Source: Anaeramoeba ignava
Taxonomy: Eukaryota; Metamonada; Anaeramoebidae
Direction of reading: 5' to 3'
DNA length: 64,000 nt
NCBI GenBank assembly: GCA_028826165.1
Contig: JAPDFW010000092.1
Span: 868,001 to 932,000, forward strand
The notes under the pieces are model-generated. The model worked only from the letters and a program-made list of their open reading frames with translations. It made no database searches and was not told the DNA's origin. Each line of letters opens with the position of its first letter. The stretch's first letter is position 1. Both the position numbers and the translations under genes were made by a program. Below are positions 34,301 through 43,429 of this stretch, one piece after another.

Positions 34301-34426
34301 AATTTAAGAAGATATGTTGATTCTCAAATTGAATTCTCAACTAAAGAAATTGAAAATTGGGAAAATGTCTTAAAAACTGTTAATTCAATTCCTGTTTTTC
34401 TTGGAAGAGATAAAAATCAAAATTAA
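31367..34426 (+). CDS. Sorting nexin, SH3-PX-BAR (SNX9/18/33 type)
   Basis: Four exons (31367-31744, 31813-31929, 32680-33190, 33921-34426) join in consistent phase to 503 residues. An SH3 domain at about 6-60 ([40 protein letters not shown]) is followed by an acidic linker. The PX domain (about 127-245) contains the phosphoinositide-binding VKRRYKHFLWLRERL, IPPMPEKQVAGRFEE and HPILRRS. The BAR-type helices run from about 265 to the end (YRVWKMGKRAAEKE, YKEYLRIMNVF, NRLKDFKQNLRRY). This order is specific to the SNX9 family, which curves membranes during endocytosis and recruits dynamin and WASP. Introns 2 and 3 (about 750 and 730 nt) are almost pure AAAATT hexamers; intron 3 contains many CATTTTGAAATT variants. 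Confidence 0.92.
31965..32675. repeat. (AAAATT)n in SNX intron 2
   Basis: The array of AAAATT hexamers has AAAATC, ACAATT and AAATTCATTT variants. It ends 4-5 nt before the AAG acceptor at 32677-32679. Confidence 0.92.
33200..33910. repeat. (AAAATT)n with CATTTTGAAATT variants in SNX intron 3
   Basis: AAAATT hexamers are interspersed with CATTTTGAAATT and CATTTTAAAATT. Two near-identical blocks of about 100 bp (around 33540-33620 and 33618-33700) indicate segmental duplication inside the array. Confidence 0.9.
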
Positions 34427-34554
34427 TTCTAATTCTTATTCTTTTAATCTTTTAATCTTTTATTCTTTTTCTTTTTTTAATTTTTTTTTATCCGAAATTC
34501 TAAAAAGAAAAAAAAAAGAATGAAATTTTTAAAGAAAAGAAAATTTTAATTTTT

Positions 34555-35961
34555 TTAAATGAAAAAGCATTCAATTTCATCAACAATCCATTTATTATAA
34601 GAACCAGCTAAATAACTTTTTGCTTCTTTTGTTCTAAATTTTAAACCTTTAGGAAGTTTATAAGTTTTTCCAAAATTAGAAGATCCTCCTTTTAAATCAG
34701 AATCTAAATCAAAATCAGGACCATCTCCAAAAATTATTGATTCATCTTCTGAACAATAAAAAATTGCTTCTTCTTTTTCATCTTTTTTAATTGGAAATTT
34801 CTCTGGTTTTCTATCATTTTTATCATTTCTTAATGAAAAAATAAATGCTTTTGAATCTTTAATGTATTTATCATCATTCCCTTTTTTCCATCCAACTGAA
34901 GTAAATCCTCCAAAAATAAAATTATCTTTTGTTTTGATAATAATTAAAACTTTCCCTTTTTTCATTATTTTTGTATGTAACTTTCTTCCTGAAAATCCAT
35001 CTTTTTTTGCTGAAAACCCTTTTTTCATTTTGGAAAAGAAATCATCATCATTTATCCATTCTTTTAATTTATTTGAATGTTCTCTTTCTTGAATAATTTC
35101 TGATTCAAATTTGATTCTTGATTTGAAAATTAATGAATCTTCTTTTTCAATAAATTGTTTTAATTCTTTTTCTTCTTTTTGGAGTTTTTGGAATTGTGTT
35201 AATTTTTGTGAAATTTGATTTGGAATTAAATCTTCTTTCAAAGTATCTTTAAGTTCTTGTTTTGAGAAATCAATAAATCTGATTTTTGGAATAACATTTG
35301 AAATTTGATCTTGTAATTTTTCTTTATCAATTTCTTTTTCTTGATTAATATTTGATTTATGTTTTCCCCATTTTATTATTGATTGGAAAAGTTCAAATTC
35401 ATTTATTGAAATTTTATCATTTGATAATATTGAATTTAAATGATTTTCTTCAAGTTCAAAAAAATGAGAAGTTTTAATAAATTCTTTAAAGTTTCCACAA
35501 ATGAATTTATAAGAAGAATCTAATAATTGATTTAAGTTCATTGATTCAGATAATTTAAGAATATCAACAATAGTTTCAATTTGTAAATTGTTTTTGATAA
35601 AATTTGAAGAAATTTCAATTAATTCATCAATTAAATATTTTGATGAAAAATAAAATTTGAATTGCATTTTCTAAATTAATTTCAATTTTTCCTGAATAAA
35701 GATAATTCAAAATTGAAAATAGAATTGAACTTGAAACATCTTGAAGAATTAATTTATTTTCTTGATATTCTTTCATTTTGGAATTAAAAAGAGATTTAAA
35801 ATATTCACTTCTTGAAGAAAGAATTGATTTATGAGTTTTAAATGAAGTTTTATTTTGTTCACAAATTATTTCAAAATCAAAATAATTTTCTTTTTGATTT
35901 TGGTTTTGAAATAAATTTTTAAATCATTTGAAAGTTTTTCTAAATTTGAATAAGTTTCCAT
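34555..35961 (-). pseudogene. BTB-BACK-TLDc type B copy with two frame lesions
   Basis: The expected start is at 35961 (METYSNLEKLSNDLK). A T5 run at 35916-35920, where intact paralogs have T6, shifts the frame. A second loss of two bases in the A-run at 35646-35650 (A5 against A7) restores it, so nothing upstream of about residue 105 is read correctly. From 35640 to 34555 the BACK and TLDc regions are intact (GFSAKKDGFSGRKLHTKI, FIFGGFTSVGW, AFIFSLRNDKNDRKPEKF, YLAGSYNKWIVDEIECFFI). Either a decayed gene or two homopolymer miscalls that happen to sum to three. The variable loop is KKGNDDKYIKDSK. Confidence 0.82.
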
Positions 35962-36051
35962 TTTTATTAAAAAATTTTGAAAAATGAAAAAAAAATAATT
36001 TGTTTTTATAGTTTTTCCTTTTTGTTGTTCTTTTTAAAATAATTTGTTTTT

Positions 36052-37518
36052 TTAAATGAAAAAGCATTCAATTTCATCAACAATCCATTTATCATAAGAA
36101 CCAGCTAAATATTTATCAAATTTAACTAAATTTTTTTCCAGACTTTTAGGAATTTTGTAACTAAGTCCAAATTCAGAAGAACCAGATTTCATATTTGGAT
36201 TTAATATCAAATCACCAAGTCCAAAATATGGACCATAGTTTGAATAATCATAACAAAGAGCAAATTTTTTTTTTGTTGATTGAATTGGAAATTTTTCTGG
36301 TTTTCTATCATTTCGATCATTTCTTAATGAAAATAGAAAAGCTTTTGAATCAATAATATATCCATCTTGTTCATCAATATCGTCTTGATTCCATTTTGTT
36401 TTATCAGTTATCCATCCAACTTGAGTAAATCCTCCAAAAATAAAATTATCTTTTGTTTTAATAATAACTAATGTTTTTCCTTTATCATCACAAATATCAT
36501 GCCATTTTTCACAATCAAATCCATCTCTTTTGGCTGAATATCCTTTTTTCATTTTGGAAAAGAAATCATTATCATTTATCCATTCTTTTAATTTATTGAA
36601 ATATTCTGTTTCTTCAATAATTGTTGATTCAAGATTTGTTCCTTTTCTTGTTTTGAAAATTAATGAATTTTGATTTTCAATAAATTGATTTCTTTGTGTT
36701 TCATTTTTTTGATTTTGAAGTTTTTGGAATTGTGTTAATTTTTGTGAAATTTGATTTGGAATTAAATCTTCTTTTAAAATATCTTTAAGTTCTTTTTTTG
36801 AGAAATCAATAAATCTGATTTTTTGAATAACATTTGAAATTTGGATTTGTAATTTTTCTTTATCTTTCTTATCAAGTTTTTGTGTTTTCTTTTTTTGAAT
36901 AATATTTGATTTATGTTTTCCCCATTTTATTATTGATTGGAAAAGTTCAAATTCATTTATTGAAATTTTATCGTTTGATAAAATTGAATTTAAATGATTT
37001 TCTTCAAGTTCAAGAAAAAATGAAGTTTTAATAAACTCTTTAAAATTTTCAGAAATGAATTTATAAGAAGAATCTATTAATTGATTGAAATTCATTGTTT
37101 CAGATAATTTAAGAATATCAATAATAGTTTCAAATCGGAAATTGTTTTTGATAAAATTTGAAGAAATTTCAATTAATTCATCAATTAAGTATTTTGATGA
37201 AAAAAATAAAATTTGAATTGCATTTTCTAAATTAAATTCAATTTTTCCTGAATAAAAATAACTCAAAATTGAAGATAGAATTGAACTTGAAACATCTTGA
37301 AGAATTAATTTATTTTCTTGATATTCTTTCATTTTAGAATTAAAAAGAGATTTAAAATATTCACTTCTTGAAGAAAGAATTGATTTATGAGTTTTAAATG
37401 AAGTTTTGTTTTGTTCACAAATTATTTCAAAATCAAAATAATTTTCTTTTTGATTTTGGTTTTGAAATAAATTTTTTAAATCATTTGAAAGTTTTTCTAA
37501 ATTTGAATAAGTTTCCAT
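36052..37518 (-). CDS. BTB-BACK protein with C-terminal TLDc domain (type B, intact)
   Basis: 488 residues in one exon, the only lesion-free member of the four-gene minus-strand array. METYSNLEKL start, BTB/POZ (NYFDFEIICEQNKTSFKTHK), BACK (SIIKWGKHKSN, KIRFIDFSKKELKDIL), a short linker, and TLDc (GYSAKRDGFDCEKWHDICDD, FIFGGFTQVGW, AFLFSLRNDRNDRKPEKF, YLAGSYDKWIVDEIECFFI). The variable segment is long (ITDKTKWNQDDIDEQDGYI). It serves as reference for the indels in its neighbours. Function is inferred as a BTB adaptor with a possible V-ATPase/TLDc link. Confidence 0.88.
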   Translation of the reverse strand: METYSNLEKLSNDLKNLFQNQNQKENYFDFEIICEQNKTSFKTHKSILSSRSEYFKSLFNSKMKEYQENKLILQDVSSSILSSILSYFYSGKIEFNLENAIQILFFSSKYLIDELIEISSNFIKNNFRFETIIDILKLSETMNFNQLIDSSYKFISENFKEFIKTSFFLELEENHLNSILSNDKISINEFELFQSIIKWGKHKSNIIQKKKTQKLDKKDKEKLQIQISNVIQKIRFIDFSKKELKDILKEDLIPNQISQKLTQFQKLQNQKNETQRNQFIENQNSLIFKTRKGTNLESTIIEETEYFNKLKEWINDNDFFSKMKKGYSAKRDGFDCEKWHDICDDKGKTLVIIKTKDNFIFGGFTQVGWITDKTKWNQDDIDEQDGYIIDSKAFLFSLRNDRNDRKPEKFPIQSTKKKFALCYDYSNYGPYFGLGDLILNPNMKSGSSEFGLSYKIPKSLEKNLVKFDKYLAGSYDKWIVDEIECFFI

Positions 37519-37577
37519 TTTTGCTTTTTATTAAAGAAAAAAAAATGAAAAAAATGAAAAAAAAATAATTTGTTTTT

Positions 37578-39056
37578 TTAAATGAAAAAACATTCAATTT
37601 CTTCAATTTTCCATTTATTATAAGAACCAGCTAAATAATTGTCAGCTTCATCTACATTTTTTTCCAGATTTTCAGGAATTTTGTAACTATTCCCAAATTC
37701 AGAAGAACCAGATTTCATATTTGAATTAATTATAAAATCACCATCACCAAAATATGGACCATATTGTGAATAATTATAAAAAAGAGCATATCTTTTTTCT
37801 ATTGGTTGAATTGGAAATTTTTTAGGTTTTCTATCATTTTTATCATTTCTTAATGAAAATAGAAAAGCTTTTGAATCAATAATATATCCATCTTGTTCAT
37901 CAACATCTTCTTGATTCCATTTTGTTTTATCACTTGTAAATCCAACTTGAGTAAATCCTCCAAAAATGAAATTATCTTTTGTTTTAATAATAACTAATGT
38001 TTTTCCTTTATTATCACAAATATCATGCCATTTTTTACAATCAAATCCATCTCTTTTGGCTGAATATCCTTTTTTCATTTTGAAAAAGAAATCATTATCA
38101 TTTATCCATTCTTTTAATTTATTGAAATGTTCTGTTTCTTCAATAATTGTTGATTCAAGATTTGTTCCTTTTCTTGTTTTGAAAATTAATGAATTTTGAT
38201 TTTCAATAAATTGATTTCTTTTTGTTTCATTTTTTTGGTTTTGAAGTTTTTGGAATTGAATTAGTTTTTGTGAAATTTGATTTGGAATTAAATCTTCTTT
38301 CAAAGTATCTTTAAGTTCTTTTTTTGAAAAATCAATAAATCTGATTTTTTGAATAACATTTGAAATTTGGATTTGTAATTTTTCTTTATCTTTCTTATCA
38401 AGTTTTTGATTTTCTTTTTCTTTTTCTTTTTCTTGATTAATATTTGATTTATGTTTTCCCCATTTTATTATTGATTGGAAAAGTTCAAATTCATTTATAA
38501 AAATTTCATCATTTGATAAAATTGAATTTAAATGATTTTCTTCAAGTTCAAGAAAATGAGAAGTTTTAATAAATTCTTCAAAATTTTCAGAAATGAATTT
38601 ATAAGAAGAATCTATTAATTGATTGAAATTCATTGATTCAGATAATTTAAGAATATCAACAACAGTTTCAAATTGTAAATTGTTTTTGATAAAATTTGAA
38701 GCAATTCCAATTAATTCATCAATTAAAGTATTTTGATGAAAAAAATAAAATTTGAATTGCATTTTCTAAATTAAATTCGATTTTTCCTGAATAAAAATAA
38801 TTCAAAATTGAAGATAGAATTGAACTTGAAACATCTTGAAGAATTAATTTATTTTCTTGATATTCTTTCATTTTGGAATTAAAAAGAGATTTAAAATATT
38901 CACTTCTTGAAGAAAGAATTGATTTATGAGTTTTAAATGAAGTTTTATTTTGTTCACAAATTATTTCAAAATCAAAATAACTTTCTTCTTCTTTTTGATT
39001 TTGAAATAAATTTTTAAATCATTTGAAAGTTTTTCTAAATTTGAATAAGTTTCCAT
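37578..39056 (-). pseudogene. BTB-BACK-TLDc type B copy with two compensating frame lesions
   Basis: The start at 39056 reads METYSNLEKLSNDLK, then goes out of frame at a T5 run (39011-39015; intact copies T6) and meets a stop after about 30 codons. An extra A at 38725-38727 restores the frame. From 38720 to 37578 the BACK and TLDc regions are intact (GYSAKRDGFDCKKWHDICDN, FIFGGFTQVGF, YFGDGDFIINSN, YLAGSYNKWKIEEIECFFI). The T5 lesion is in the same place as in the copy at 34555-35961. The TLDc half is almost identical to the next copy (39068-40585), including YSQYGPYFGDGDF, so these two are recent duplicates. Confidence 0.83.
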
Positions 39057-39067
39057 TTTGTTTTTTA

Positions 39068-40585
39068 TTAAAGAAAAAAAATGAAAAAAATGAAAAAAAA
39101 ATAATTTGTTTTTTTAAATGAAAAACATTCAATTTCTTCAATTTTCCATTTATTATAAGAACCAGCTAAATAACTTTCAGCTTCATCTACATTTTGATCC
39201 AGAGTTTCAGGAATTTTGTAACTAAGTCCAAATTCAGAAGAACCAGATTTCATATTTGAATTAATTATAAAATCGCCATCACCAAAATATGGACCATATT
39301 GTGAATAATTATAAAAAAGAGCATATCTTTTTTCTGTTGTTCTAATTGGAAATTTCTTAGGTTCTCTATCATTTTTATCATTTCTTAATGAAAAAATAAA
39401 AGCATTTGAATCAAAAATATATCCATCTTCTTCATTCTGATCTTCATCATTCCATTTTGTTTTATCACTTGTAAATCCAACTTGAGTAAATCCTCCAAAA
39501 ATGAAATTATCTTCTGTTTTAATAATAACTAATGTTTTTCCTTTATCATCACAAATATCATGCCATTTTTTACAATCAAATCCATCTCTTTTGGCTGAAT
39601 ATCCTTTTTTCATTTTGAAAAAGAATTCATTATCATTTATCCATTCTTTTAGCTTAGTAATATACTCTTTTTCTCGAGCAATTGTTGATTTGAAATTTGT
39701 TCCTTTTCTTGTTTTGAAAATTAATGAATTTTGATTTTCAATAAATTGATTTCTTTTTGTTTCATTTTTTTGATTTTGAAGTTTTTGGAAATCGTTTAAC
39801 CTTTGTGAAATTTGATTTGGAATTAAATCTTCTTTCAAAGTATCTTTAAGTTCTTGTTTTGAAAAATCAATAAATCTGATTTTTTGAATAACATTTGAAA
39901 TTTGGATTTGTAATTTTTCTTTATCTTTCTTATCAAGCTTTTGATTTTCTTTTTCTTTTTCTTGAATAATATTTGATTTATGTTTTCCCCATTTTATTAT
40001 TGATTGGAAAAGTTCAAATTCATTTATAAAAATTTCATCATTTGATAAAATTGAATTTAAATGATTTTCTTCAAGTTCAAGAAAATGAGAAGTTTTAATA
40101 AATTCTTCAAAATTTTCCAAAATGAATTGATAAGAAGAATCTATTAATTGATTGAAATTCATTGATTCAGATAATTTAAGAATATCAACAACAGTTTCAA
40201 ATTGTAAATTGTTTTTAATAAAATTTGAAGCAATTCCAATTAATTCATCAATTAAGTATTTTGATGAAAAAAATAAAATTTGAATTGCATTTTCTAAATT
40301 AAATTCAATTTTTCCTGAATAAAAATAACTCAAAATTGAAGATAGAATTGAACTTGAAACATCTTGAAGAACTAATTTATTTTCTTGAAATTCTTTCATT
40401 TTAGAATTAAAAAGAGATTTAAAATATTTACTTCTTGAAGAAAGAATTGATTTATGAGTTTTAAATGAAGTTTTATTTTGTTCACAAATTATTTCAAAAT
40501 CAAAATAACTTTCTTTCTTCTTTTGATTTTGAAATAAATTTTTTAAATCATTTGAAAGTTTTTCTAAATTTAAATAAGTTTCCAT
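39068..40585 (-). CDS. BTB-BACK protein with C-terminal TLDc domain (type B, altered C-terminus)
   Basis: 505 residues. BTB/POZ, BACK and TLDc are all in frame (METYLNLEKL, SYFDFEIICEQNKTSFKTHK, GYSAKRDGFDCKKWHDICDD, FIFGGFTQVGF, AFIFSLRNDKNDREPKKF). Near the end an A5 run (39121-39125 on plus) replaces the A6 of its sister, so the family ending ECFFI-stop becomes ECFSF followed by about 17 Lys/Phe residues. With one more base the protein would end at 39115. The 71-bp spacer upstream is shared divergently with the PDI-like gene. It is otherwise functional-looking. Confidence 0.85.
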   Translation of the reverse strand: METYLNLEKLSNDLKNLFQNQKKKESYFDFEIICEQNKTSFKTHKSILSSRSKYFKSLFNSKMKEFQENKLVLQDVSSSILSSILSYFYSGKIEFNLENAIQILFFSSKYLIDELIGIASNFIKNNLQFETVVDILKLSESMNFNQLIDSSYQFILENFEEFIKTSHFLELEENHLNSILSNDEIFINEFELFQSIIKWGKHKSNIIQEKEKENQKLDKKDKEKLQIQISNVIQKIRFIDFSKQELKDTLKEDLIPNQISQRLNDFQKLQNQKNETKRNQFIENQNSLIFKTRKGTNFKSTIAREKEYITKLKEWINDNEFFFKMKKGYSAKRDGFDCKKWHDICDDKGKTLVIIKTEDNFIFGGFTQVGFTSDKTKWNDEDQNEEDGYIFDSNAFIFSLRNDKNDREPKKFPIRTTEKRYALFYNYSQYGPYFGDGDFIINSNMKSGSSEFGLSYKIPETLDQNVDEAESYLAGSYNKWKIEEIECFSFKKTNYFFFIFFIFFL

Positions 40586-40656
40586 TTTTGCTTTTTATTA
40601 AAGAAAAAAAATGAAATTTTTATTTTTTCATTTTTTTTTTCATTTTTTTTTTTAAA
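40586..40656. promoter_or_regulatory. Divergent spacer, BTB-TLDc / PDI-like
   Basis: 71 bp between opposite start codons, consisting of A-runs and T-runs with ATGAAATTTTTATTTTTTCATTT. It resembles the 84-bp spacer at 19647-19730 in size and composition. Confidence 0.45.
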
Positions 40657-41933
40657 ATGAAATTTTCTTTATTTTCAATTTTCTTCCTTTTTTCAATTTC
40701 TTTTTCTTTTTGTCAAGTTGAAATTTTAACAACAGAAAATTTTGCAGAAAATACAAAGAGCGGTTATTGGTTGATTAAATTTTATGCAGATTGGTGTCCT
40801 CATTGTAAAAAAGTAAGTAAAAAAAAAGCGAATCAAAAAAAGCAATTTAAAAATTAATTTAAATTTTTTAATGAAAAAACAATAAGTTGAATCCAATATT
40901 TGAAGAAGCTGCGAAAAAATATTCAGGAGGAGTTACTTTTGGATCTGTTCACTGTCCCGATGAAGGATCTGTGTGCAATAAACAGAATATACGCGGATAT
41001 CCAACTGTTAAATTATATGAAAATGGAATTGAAAAAACAACTTTTAATGCTGAAAGAACAGTTGAATCTTTTAGAAAATTTTTAATTAATGAAATTCAAC
41101 CTGTTCATCAAATCAAGTCATTCAAAGATTTAGAAAAAGAAGAGGTTCAATTTCTCCTTTTAATTGAATCATCAAATTCACAAAAAGAACAACTTATTCG
41201 AAATTATCAAAATTCTGCTTTGGAAAATTTTCATTTTCGAAAATTTTCCATTTTCGAATATGATTCTTCTGATGTTTTAAAAGAAACAGATTTTGATGCG
41301 AAGATAATTGAGGAATCAATTAAATCTGGCGGATCTTTAGTTATTTTTTATAAGGATTTATTTGAAACCTTTGAAGAAATTTTTTATGATCCAGGAAATC
41401 TTGAGGAATTAATTGATGAAGGATTATTTCCGCCAATGAGTGAATTGAGTCGGAGTTACTATCAAAAACTGAAGAAAGATAAGCAAACATTTGCACTGGC
41501 AATTCTTGATAGAAAACACGAGGATAGCGAACTTTTTAAAGAAACTATGATTACATTTTCACAAACTCAAAAACATTTAAATTTTGTTTGGATCGATTGG
41601 GAAAATGTGGAGAATTTCTTCTTAAATTTGCCTGTTAAAAAGCAAGATCTTCCTACAATTATAATCTTAACTCAACCCGATCATGATCTATATATTCAAC
41701 CCAAAGATATGGGAATTGCAAATTTTTTCAAACAATTTTCAGATGGCAAATTGAAAAAACATCAAGAAGATATTCAAGAAAAACCTGAAGTATTTTTTTC
41801 TGATGATCCTCAAAATTCTTTTGAGTTTTCACCTTTTATATTGTTAATTGTAGTTGGATTTTTTGTTGGAGTTGGTTTTATGGCATATAAATTATACAAT
41901 AGAAAGAGAGAAGAGCGAGAGAAATTCGATTAA
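40657..41933 (+). CDS. Membrane-anchored thioredoxin/PDI-family protein (TMX3-like)
   Basis: Exons 40657-40812 and 40887-41933 are separated by a 74-nt intron (GTAAGT...ATAAG), giving 400 residues. A signal peptide (about 1-20, ending FSFCQ) precedes a thioredoxin domain with the redox motif WCPHC at 46-50, a conserved cis-Pro segment (IRGYPTVKLYENG) and two more divergent thioredoxin-like regions. A single membrane helix lies near 367-387 (FILLIVVGFFVGVGFMAYKL), followed by a short basic-acidic tail NRKREEREKFD. One active CxxC domain plus a C-terminal anchor resembles TMX3-type ER oxidoreductases that form or rearrange disulfides. There is no KDEL; retention would depend on the tail or the helix. 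Confidence 0.9.
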
Positions 41934-41939
41934 AAAATT

Positions 41940-42410
41940 TAAAATCAAAATTAAAATCAAAATTAAAATTCATTTATAAAATTAAAATTAAAATTAAAAT
42001 CAAAATTAAAATCAAAATTAAAATTCGATTAAAAATTTAAAATTAAAATTAAAATCAAAATTCATTTATAAAATCAAAATCAAAATTAAAATCAAAATTA
42101 AAATTAAGATTCGATTAAAAATTTAAATTAAAATTAAAATTAAAATTAAAATCAAAATCAAAATTAAAATTAAAATTAAAATTAAAATTAAAATTAAAAT
42201 TAAAATCAAAATTAAAATTAAAATTAAAATTAAGATTCGATTAAAAATTTAAATTAAAATTAAAATTAAAATCAAAATCAAAATTAAAATTAAAATTAAA
42301 ATTAAAATTAAAATTTAAATTAAAATTAAAATTTAAATTAAAATTCGATTAAAAATTAAAATTTAAAATTAAAATTAAAATTCGATTAAAAATTAAAATT
42401 AAAATTAAAA
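41940..42410. repeat. AAAATT/AAAATC hexamer spacer with CGATTAAAAATT joints
   Basis: AAAATT and AAAATC hexamers are punctuated about six times by AAATTCGATTAAAAATT (or AAGATTCGATT). That string copies the end of the preceding gene (GAGAAATTCGATTAAAAATT at about 41921-41940), so the spacer probably grew by duplication of the gene's 3' end. Confidence 0.85.
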
Positions 42411-42455
42411 TTTTTTTCACTTTTTCATTTTTTTTCTTTAATAAAAAAAATTTTA

Positions 42456-43367
42456 ATGAAATTATCAACTAATATTTTAGTCACGTTTTTCCTTGGATTT
42501 TTAACAATTATATTTATAATTTACGAAACAAGTTTTCATTCAAATGCGATGAATGAAATAAATAACGAATGCCCACAAGTAATAATTAAAGAAAAAGAAG
42601 AAAGAATTATAGAAAAAATCATAGAAAAAAGCGTTCCAGTAAAATTAAAAATAGCGGTTGTATCAGCAATGCATGATTTATCATTTGGAGAAATTGCACA
42701 AGATAATTTTAAAAAATATTGTGATTTGCATGGATATTCACTTCATGTTCACACAAAAAGAACAGCAGAAGGAAGATCACTTCCATGGGAAAAATTAACG
42801 GCAATTAAAGAAGCAATGATAGAAGGAAATTATGATTATATTTTTTGGATGGATGCAGATAGTTTGTTTATGAATATGAGCAAGAGATTGGAGGATTTTA
42901 TTGTGAATAATAATTTTCCCGATTTGCTTTTTTCGGGTGATTTGAATTTTTGTTTGAATTCGGGACACATGATTATTAAAAATAATTGGTGGAGTTTTAC
43001 TTTTTTTGAGGATGTTTGGAATTCATATCCTGTTCCTCAACCAAATCACGATGATCAAACTGCAATGCTTTTGATACTTCTTGGAAAAACCCCTCAAGAA
43101 ATTAGAACAATGAATAGAGTTGATAGATCAATTGGTGGTCATTGTCTTACCCCTCAAGAGATTGAGGTTTGCAAAGGCAGATTTCATCCGAGATTCAATG
43201 GTCATCTTGCTATGGTTCCTCAAAGGGATATTAATTCTTATTCTCCTTATCCTTGGTTTTCTCGTGTTGAGGAACTTTATCAAGAAGGTGATTTTATTAT
43301 TCATTTTGCTGGTTTGCCTGAAAAGCTTACTCGAATGAGGGATTATGCAAAGAAAACAACTGTTTGA
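42456..43367 (+). CDS. GT34-like galactosyl/mannosyl/xylosyltransferase, type II membrane protein
   Basis: 303 residues, single exon. A short cytosolic stretch and one signal-anchor helix (ILVTFFLGFLTIIFIIYE, about 7-24) are followed by a Glu/Lys stem. The catalytic domain follows (KIAVVSAMHD, NFKKYCDLHGYSLHVHTKR, LPWEKLTAIKEAM). The metal- and nucleotide-sugar-binding DxD is FWMDADSLFMN with Asp133 and Asp135. Later GT34-type segments are NFCLNSGHMIIKNNWW, NHDDQTAML and GDFIIHFAGLPEK. Family GT34 includes fungal GMA12/MNN10 and plant xyloglucan xylosyltransferases that work in the Golgi. The exact sugar cannot be read from the sequence. Confidence 0.87.
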   Translation: MKLSTNILVTFFLGFLTIIFIIYETSFHSNAMNEINNECPQVIIKEKEERIIEKIIEKSVPVKLKIAVVSAMHDLSFGEIAQDNFKKYCDLHGYSLHVHTKRTAEGRSLPWEKLTAIKEAMIEGNYDYIFWMDADSLFMNMSKRLEDFIVNNNFPDLLFSGDLNFCLNSGHMIIKNNWWSFTFFEDVWNSYPVPQPNHDDQTAMLLILLGKTPQEIRTMNRVDRSIGGHCLTPQEIEVCKGRFHPRFNGHLAMVPQRDINSYSPYPWFSRVEELYQEGDFIIHFAGLPEKLTRMRDYAKKTTV

Positions 43368-43429
43368 AACAAGTTGTTTAATTTTTTCTTAAATCAATAA
43401 ACGAATCAATTTTAATTTTTAATTTTTAT

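Noticed and set aside
37966-39734. 77-codon plus-strand ORFs, repeated in two copies
   Set aside because: Antisense of conserved TLDc coding sequence; their similarity only reflects paralogy of the sense genes.
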